A stretch of 64,000 nt of DNA, from assembly GCA_016808115.1 (NCBI GenBank), contig JAEQBH010004109.1, positions 409,719-473,718 of the forward strand, written 5' to 3'. The DNA comes from Tetrastigma voinierianum. Taxonomy: Eukaryota; Streptophyta; Magnoliopsida; Vitales; Vitaceae. A model generated the notes under the pieces. The model searched no databases and was not told the origin of the DNA. It saw nothing but the letters and a program-made list of their open reading frames with translations. Position numbers and translations under genes: made by a program. This document shows, in pieces, positions 58,529 to 64,000 of this stretch. The stretch's first letter is position 1, and the number at the start of each line of letters is the position of its first letter.

Positions 58529-60649
58529 TGTGAAACCCCAGAAAATCCACGATTTTGGATAAAGGGTAAAATAGTAATTTTGGCTGAAAAACCGAAATTT
58601 TTCTAAATCTTGGATGACGAAACGGACTTCTCCGTTGAGATCGTCTTCACGATATTGCTTCCGCATTAATTTAGTTGGATTCCTAAGGTGAGTCGAGTTC
58701 AAGTTTTTGAGCGTGGGGTGTGGAGCCTGTGTAAGGTTAGGGGATGCCCTTGGCACCCAGTGACATAGCATTGAAGGGAATGGCTCACAATTAGTATGTG
58801 TGGGAAATGAATCCCATGGCTCACATTGAGCCGTATGGGTGATGATATAAGAGAGATTATGAAATAAGGAATAAAGATGGAAAATTGAGAACACACACAT
58901 TTGGTGAAATGGGGAGGAGAATTTCCTTCTTTGGCCGGATATTGTGGTGTGCTCGAAAATGAGGGATAAAGTTCAAGAGAAAGAGGAGAAAATGAAGGGG
59001 AAATGAGATAAGAAAATAAGAAAAAAGAAAGAAAAGCAAAAAGGAAAGAAAGAAAATGGTTTTGGAGAAAACGAGAGGGAAAGGAAAAACAATTCGTGAA
59101 GAGAAAAGGAAGGGAAAATGAGAAGGAAGGAAAGAAAGATTTCGGCTTTGGTGCGATCGGATCGGCAGTTCGAGGGACTTAAGTTGATGCAGCAGTGCTT
59201 GTTGCGATGTGGACACAAAAAAGTTGGAGTTTCCAACAAACTCAGGTGCAGGACATCTTTTCCTCTTAGCTTTTAACTTTAGGGGTATCAAAGGGTAGGG
59301 TTTGCTTATGGGAGGCCATGAGAGGCCATGTAAATTAGTTACGAGCCTTGGGACTAAGGGTATGGATTTCATGGCCAGGTTTCCTGATCATGGAGCCCGT
59401 AGGAATTAGGAGTTTGGACAAGAAGCGAAAGTTTCTAGGTGTTATGGTTGTTTGTTATGTGTGTGATGGGAACCAGATTGGTTCATGTTTGTGAAGGGGC
59501 GGTGAAGTGCCACATTGAATGGTCCCAATTTGTGACTGGAGTGGCGTATTATAGACTTGTTTGAATAACATGCGGGTGTGTAGAATATGTTTGTTGATGC
59601 ATGCTATTTGATGTATTAACATGGTTTACATAGAGTAGATTATGTATAAATTATAATTGTCCATGGTTTGTGAATGTTTCATGTAGTGCTCATTCATGCA
59701 TGTAACATGAAGGAAAATGCATTGGCATCATGCATTTCATGTACACGGTCACATTGCGTCAAAGTCGGAGGTGTGGGTGCGGGAGTGTGGTTTTATTCAC
59801 CGGTGTTGGTGAATGGTCGTGAACTTCGAGAAAAATGGGATAAAGTCCAAGGTAGAGATTCACGAGAGTGTAAAATGATCAAAATGATAAATTACATGTT
59901 TTGGGCGGAGCAAGTTGGGGTAGATCCCCCCCCCAGGGTGAAAGTACCAAATGTTATTCACGGTTAGACATGAATCCCGACGATGTAAGTTAGCAAAAAT
60001 GTTGAAAAGGCGTGCGGTGTCCTACGGTGTAAACCCGAAAATCCGTGGCCCACAAAAGAAAGAGGAAAAGAAAAATCAGGTTTTGATAAATAAAATTGGA
60101 GGTTTTCGATGGTTTTAGTCATGGTGTTCCACAGATGGCCAGTTTGTGTCCACACTTGGCATTCGAGGTGTGAGAGTCGATTAGGACTCGAGTCATGAGC
60201 ATGAAGTCGCATCTCATTCATGATATAGACATTTCATATAATAGTGAATAATTGTATGGAATGGCAAGTTGATTGTTATATGCCATTGCATATGCATTTT
60301 AGGTGGGGAGTAACCCTCGTAGGAGATTATCACTACTAGGCTTTGCTCACCCCATCGTGGGACCCCCCTTTCAGGTACATGGAGTATTCAGGGAGACGAC
60401 GCTCACTAAAGGCCGCTTTTGAGAAGAAAGCCGAAATGTGGCTTTGAGTAAATATTTTTGTAAACATGTACAAATAGTTTTGTAAAACAAGCATGAAAAC
60501 TATAAAAATATAGTTGATTATTTTCTGATGAGTATGGATGTATGGGCCCGACGTGGCCATTTTTACTCATGTATGGGTCTCATGGTATGAGACACAGGTT
60601 TTGCGGGTTGAAGATTGATCACGCGGGACCCCGGGGATGAGGCGTCACA
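58529..60649 (+). mobile_element. solo LTR, copy B (perfect TSD TCATG)
   Basis: It starts TGTGAAACCCC and ends GAGGCGTCACA. TCATG lies at 58524-58528 and again at 60650-60654. No primer-binding site follows, so LTR-LTR recombination left one LTR. It is closest to copy A; both share an ATG-initiated shadow frame beginning MFHVVLIHA (12559 and 59674). A GA-rich leader lies at 58975-59150. Confidence 0.88.
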
Positions 60650-61607
60650 TCATGGCTGCTTATCACACACCTCTTCATCGGCTCGACCACGCTCCCACCT
60701 CACAACATTTCGACTTCTAGTAAGGCGGCTGCGGCGCTGCCACGGAGTCTTTTCGGATGACAACATGCCTTCTACATAGAAAGGGGAGTTTGTTGTTCCC
60801 CTTATCACTAGGTTTGCACTGAGGCTAGTGTTTTTTTTAGTTTTGGGACATGTTTTGCCTATTTTAGGCATCTTTCTTTGTTTTGAACTCTCTCTGCTCT
60901 CTCTCTCTTTCTCTTTGGACATACTTTGGATTCTATTTTTCTATACCTCTCTCTCCCTATCTCGTTTGGAACCGGAACTTAATTTTGATTTTTCCAGTAT
61001 GTTTTGTTTGGGAATTTATTTGTTTTAGTTATATTATAGTTTACTCACTTATTTTGATGCACCTTAGATTATGATTGATATGCTTTAGTATGCTACATTT
61101 GGTAGATGAATGTGTTATTTAAGCTATGGAGTCTATCATTCCTTGTGATTGAATGATTGGGGATTATTGAGCTACCATATATTGTTCATTAGTGATCTTT
61201 GGTGCATGTTTGAAAAATCCATAAAAAGTTGAAAATGTTTAAAAATTTTCAAAAAGACTTGAAAAGTTTTTATTTTTTATTGAGATTGTCCAGAGACAAT
61301 AGTGATGCCCATAAGGAAACTTGATCGAACCTTTCTTTCACATGAAGAAATCTAAGATAAGATGAGCTTAAAGCATAATGATTTGACCATATAGTTTAGA
61401 CTTAGCCAAAAGTTCTTTCCACTTAGAGCACAAGTCATAATACCATTTTTGGTCAATATTGCTTGGTTTAAAGAAGAATTAGGTGATCACCATCTATTCT
61501 GATATCCTAAGATTTTAAAAGTCGTTCAATTATCATTTGAGGCAAAATCTAGGTAACCTGACAATTAGGGAGATGATAGACCATCCTTGGATTGGTTGAG
61601 CCTTTTA
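60650..61607 (+). other. tail of the accessory ORF and 3' UTR of element K
   Basis: The frame resumes after the TCATG copy with AAYHTPLHRLDHAP and stops near 60720. The rest is AT-rich 3' UTR with a CT-rich stretch at 60885-60960. I see no polypurine tract or LTR of K before LTR C starts. Confidence 0.5.
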
Positions 61608-63566
61608 TGCTTCGAGAAAATTCCAATTTTACGAAAAAATGGCAAAATCGTAATTTAGATAAAATCCAAACTTTGTAGATCTCGGATGGCTGAATGGGCC
61701 GCGTTGGAATCGTCTCACAATCTAGAAGCTACCGTCGATTTTATTAGATTCGAGGCGGTCGAAATTGCCCGCGTTTTAGAGCGAGCGTCGTGTAGGACAC
61801 TTGGCGCACTTTGAGTGGCACACAGTGTGCCACGTGTCAAGCACTAGTTCAGTCAACTTGAGCTCAAGGTGGGGCCCATGTGGATACATGGCATGATGCC
61901 ATTGGGTAGAAAAGTCAAAGTGGTTGGGTTGAGTGGATAAGAAATCCTCTCAACCAATTATAAGGTGACAAGTGGCAAGAAGGGGACCAAAGAGGAGAGC
62001 TTCTTCTCCATTTTTGGCTAGAAACGTCTTGATAGGAAGAGAGTTCGGTTTTTCAAAAATGAAGGGTTTAGTGTGAGGTGGTAGCTTCTCTGCAGTTCGG
62101 CCAGGACCCAGGTCGGTTTTGCCCCCGGGCGAGAAGCAAAGTAGTTCTGCAGCGACAAGGCTTTATTATTGGTCTGCAGGTTTAGGGAGTTCGACAAACT
62201 CCGTGGTGGGGTTTCTCCTACTTGGTTACCCCTTGTTTAAGTGTTTTGTAAATGCTTGAGTTGATTTGAGGCCGTGAGGGGCCGTTTGATGATCGAAGCT
62301 TGGGACGAAGTAATGAAATTTACGGAGCTTTGTTTTGGGTGATCCACGGACATTTAGACAGCTGTGGTGTAATCTGAAATAAATTGTGTAATTATGTGTA
62401 TGAGTAGGAAATGCATGTGATTGTTCATAAGTGGAACCGATGTTTGAGTGATGGGAACCTGAATGACCTTGATACATTTTGGGACGCAAAAAAAAAAAAG
62501 TCAGTTTGTATGAATTGGACCAAACGTCCATGTGTTGTGTGCATAGAAATTGTTGAAGTGAATGGTTTTGAGTTGTGTAAATTAATAGGTTAATGCATGA
62601 ACTAATGTGTTAACATGGTCTGATTACATAAAACATAATTGTGTGTGTAGGCCATTGGAAATGGAATTGTGATTAGCTCAAGTGAGCAAATGTGGGTGTT
62701 GGTTGATCAAAATCGAATAACATGCGGTATGAGTGCAAATTTGGGAATATATGCATAATTGATATATTGATATAAATTGTGTTGAAATGGCATAATGCAT
62801 TCATATGCACCGAGTAACCTAGAAATTAGGTGTGGTGCATGACATGAGGTGAAGAAAAGCAGGCATAGTTTGCTAAAGGAATTTCAATGGATGGATTTCG
62901 GAGGGAATTGTGTTGGGAGATGGTCCAACAATTACACGTCGGAGGAGCCCATGAATTGTTTAGGAAGGTTCTCCAACACATTCGCCTTGGAGGGTAGTCC
63001 AATACTTTTATCGAAATTCGATAGTGTATTTTCAAGAACGACAAGTTTTGTTTTGAAAACAATGTTTTCTCATACATGGCTTAGGCAAGTGTGAGGGAGT
63101 CGGTGAGGACTCGAGTCATGGGAATGGGCATGTAGACATTCAAGTAGGATCACGTATTTACTTGAGTGTGTGTTTACATTGAATCATCGCATATGCACTT
63201 AGGTGGGGGGAGTAGCCCATTTAGGGTAATTCCCTTCTTGGGCCAATAGCTCACCTGTGGGAATCTTATTTAGTGCGGGGAGGCGTTCGAAGAGAAGAGC
63301 CGGCTCGCACAGAGGCCGATTTTGAAGCCCAGGGTTGTGGCTTTGATGTTTTGGTGTAACATGTATTAAAAACGTAAATTTTTAATGTGTTTGTGGTCGA
63401 GTAATGTAATAACTCTTGAACTATTGGAATATAGTTGGGTGTATTTTGATGAGTATTAGTGTGGTGAGCGGTGTTTCACCGCAATTATGGGTCTCGCGAT
63501 ACGAGACGTATAGATTTTCCGCGGGTTGACAGTTGTCAACGGACACCCCGGTTTTGGGGCGTCACA
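61608..63566 (+). mobile_element. 5' LTR, copy C, of an element running off the window
   Basis: It begins TGCTTCGAGAAAATTCC and ends GGGGCGTCACA. The opening blocks (GGCAAAATCGTAATTT, TAGATCTCGGATGGC) match the family. It is followed at once by a perfect initiator-Met primer-binding site, so it is the 5' LTR of a plus-strand element. A hairpin lies at 62186-62202. Confidence 0.85.
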
Positions 63567-63569
63567 GCT

Positions 63570-63581
63570 TGGTATCAGAGC
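63570..63581 (+). promoter_or_regulatory. primer-binding site TGGTATCAGAGC
   Basis: Exact match to the tRNA-iMet-complementary site, three bases after the LTR end. Confidence 0.9.
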
Positions 63582-63765
63582 TTAGGTACACGAGTACCTA
63601 GGGCTTGGGGGACTTGGGCTTAGGCCACGGTCTTAGAGTGTAGAACTTAGGTATATGAAAACCTAGGGCTTGGGGGACTTAGGCTTAGGCCATGGTCGAA
63701 AGGTGTAGGAACATCACAGCTTGGTATAGCTCGATGTTGGGGTTTAGGTATGTTATTACCTAGGG
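63581..63765 (+). repeat. leader tandem repeat, unit about 65 bp, with a second primer-site-like copy
   Basis: CTTAGGTA-(x)n-ACCTAGGGCTTGGGGGACTT begins at 63581 and again at 63646; a partial third starts at 63743. Between units 2 and 3, CACAGCTTGGTATAGCTCG (63716-63734) repeats the LTR end/primer-site junction in altered form. Confidence 0.8.
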
Positions 63766-64000
63766 AGTCACGGGACAAGATTAGAACACTGCATGCATGG
63801 TGTTTGATGTGTGATGGTGTGTATAACATGAGTTGTATGTTATGTGAATTGTGTGATCAGATGTTGTATGTATTATGTGAATTGGGTGCTTAGGTAAATA
63901 GCACATAGGAAACTAAAATAAAATGTGGAACACTAGGGTTTAGTATGAGAACAAGTGTTTAGAAATTTTGGACAAAATGGTCCGAATTAAATGAAAAAAA
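63766..64000 (+). other. leader of the element following LTR C, truncated by the window
   Basis: No gag start is reached. The sequence is rich in TGTATG- and TGTGA-type short repeats. Confidence 0.5.

Larger units (their letters stand above)
49080..61607 (+). mobile_element. Athila-like Ty3/gypsy element K, dismembered by three LTR insertions
   Basis: Order on the plus strand: a 5' LTR 3' end (49080-49505), a primer-binding site, gag, RT, RNase H, integrase, a 3' UTR, an accessory ORF of the 'putative plant transposon protein' type, and further 3' UTR. LTR D (55057-57197, with a short internal piece to about 57440), LTR B (58529-60649) and LTR C (61608 onward) lie within it. No 3' LTR of its own is in the window. 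Every coding part is broken by stops. Confidence 0.8.

Noticed and set aside
58400..59372. 166-aa and 171-aa minus-strand frames with hydrophobic runs, possible membrane proteins
   Set aside because: They lie antisense within LTR B; the hydrophobic runs are the complement of its GA-rich leader.

Overview
This is a plant nuclear window, almost certainly a eudicot. It is AT-rich and dominated by decayed LTR retrotransposons, MITEs and minisatellites. I can support one host gene: a type I sucrose/H+ symporter of the SUC2/SUT1 group on the minus strand (5806-9318). Its four exons have clean GT-AG junctions in matching phase, but exon 1 carries several small indels. I saw no tRNA, rRNA, CRISPR or bacterial-type features. 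Almost all other open frames are shadows of repeats.

Layout. 1-5800: AT-rich sequence, a gypsy gag-protease fragment (minus, 2140-4105), a MITE (4575-4782) and a TRIM-like element (4857-5215). 5806-9318: the sucrose transporter, with three SINE-like copies and a further repeat in its introns. 9964-10237: a MITE. 10910-13502: a solo LTR (copy A). 16324-20950: the LTR and wreck of a chromovirus-like element on the minus strand, its LTR built of two tandem arrays. 20950-21905: a minisatellite with a unit of about 72 bp.

22023-37359 is a three-level nest. A solo LTR (copy E, TSD TAACT on both sides) is split by a 12.8-kb Tat-like gypsy element (24347-37134, minus strand). One LTR of that element is itself split by a 1.1-kb insert flanked by GTTCC. 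The Tat-like element has gag fused directly to the integrase C-terminus, with protease, RT and RNase H gone. 38890-40709 is another solo LTR (copy G).

41041-49080: remains of two gypsy LTRs and a copia RT-RNase H fragment on the minus strand. 49080-61607: an Athila-like gypsy element on the plus strand (PBS, gag, RT, RNase H, integrase, 3' UTR and a 'putative plant transposon protein' ORF). It was broken up by LTRs D (55057-57197), B (58529-60649, TSD TCATG) and C (61608-63566). C is a 5' LTR followed by an initiator-Met primer-binding site, and its element runs off the window.

How it works together: only the transporter could serve the host (phloem loading or sucrose import at the plasma membrane), and whether it is intact is open. 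The rest records serial insertion and LTR-LTR recombination. One LTR family (A, B, C, D, E, G) accounts for six insertions; four of these look like solo LTRs. Family and lineage names come from recognised motifs, not searches.
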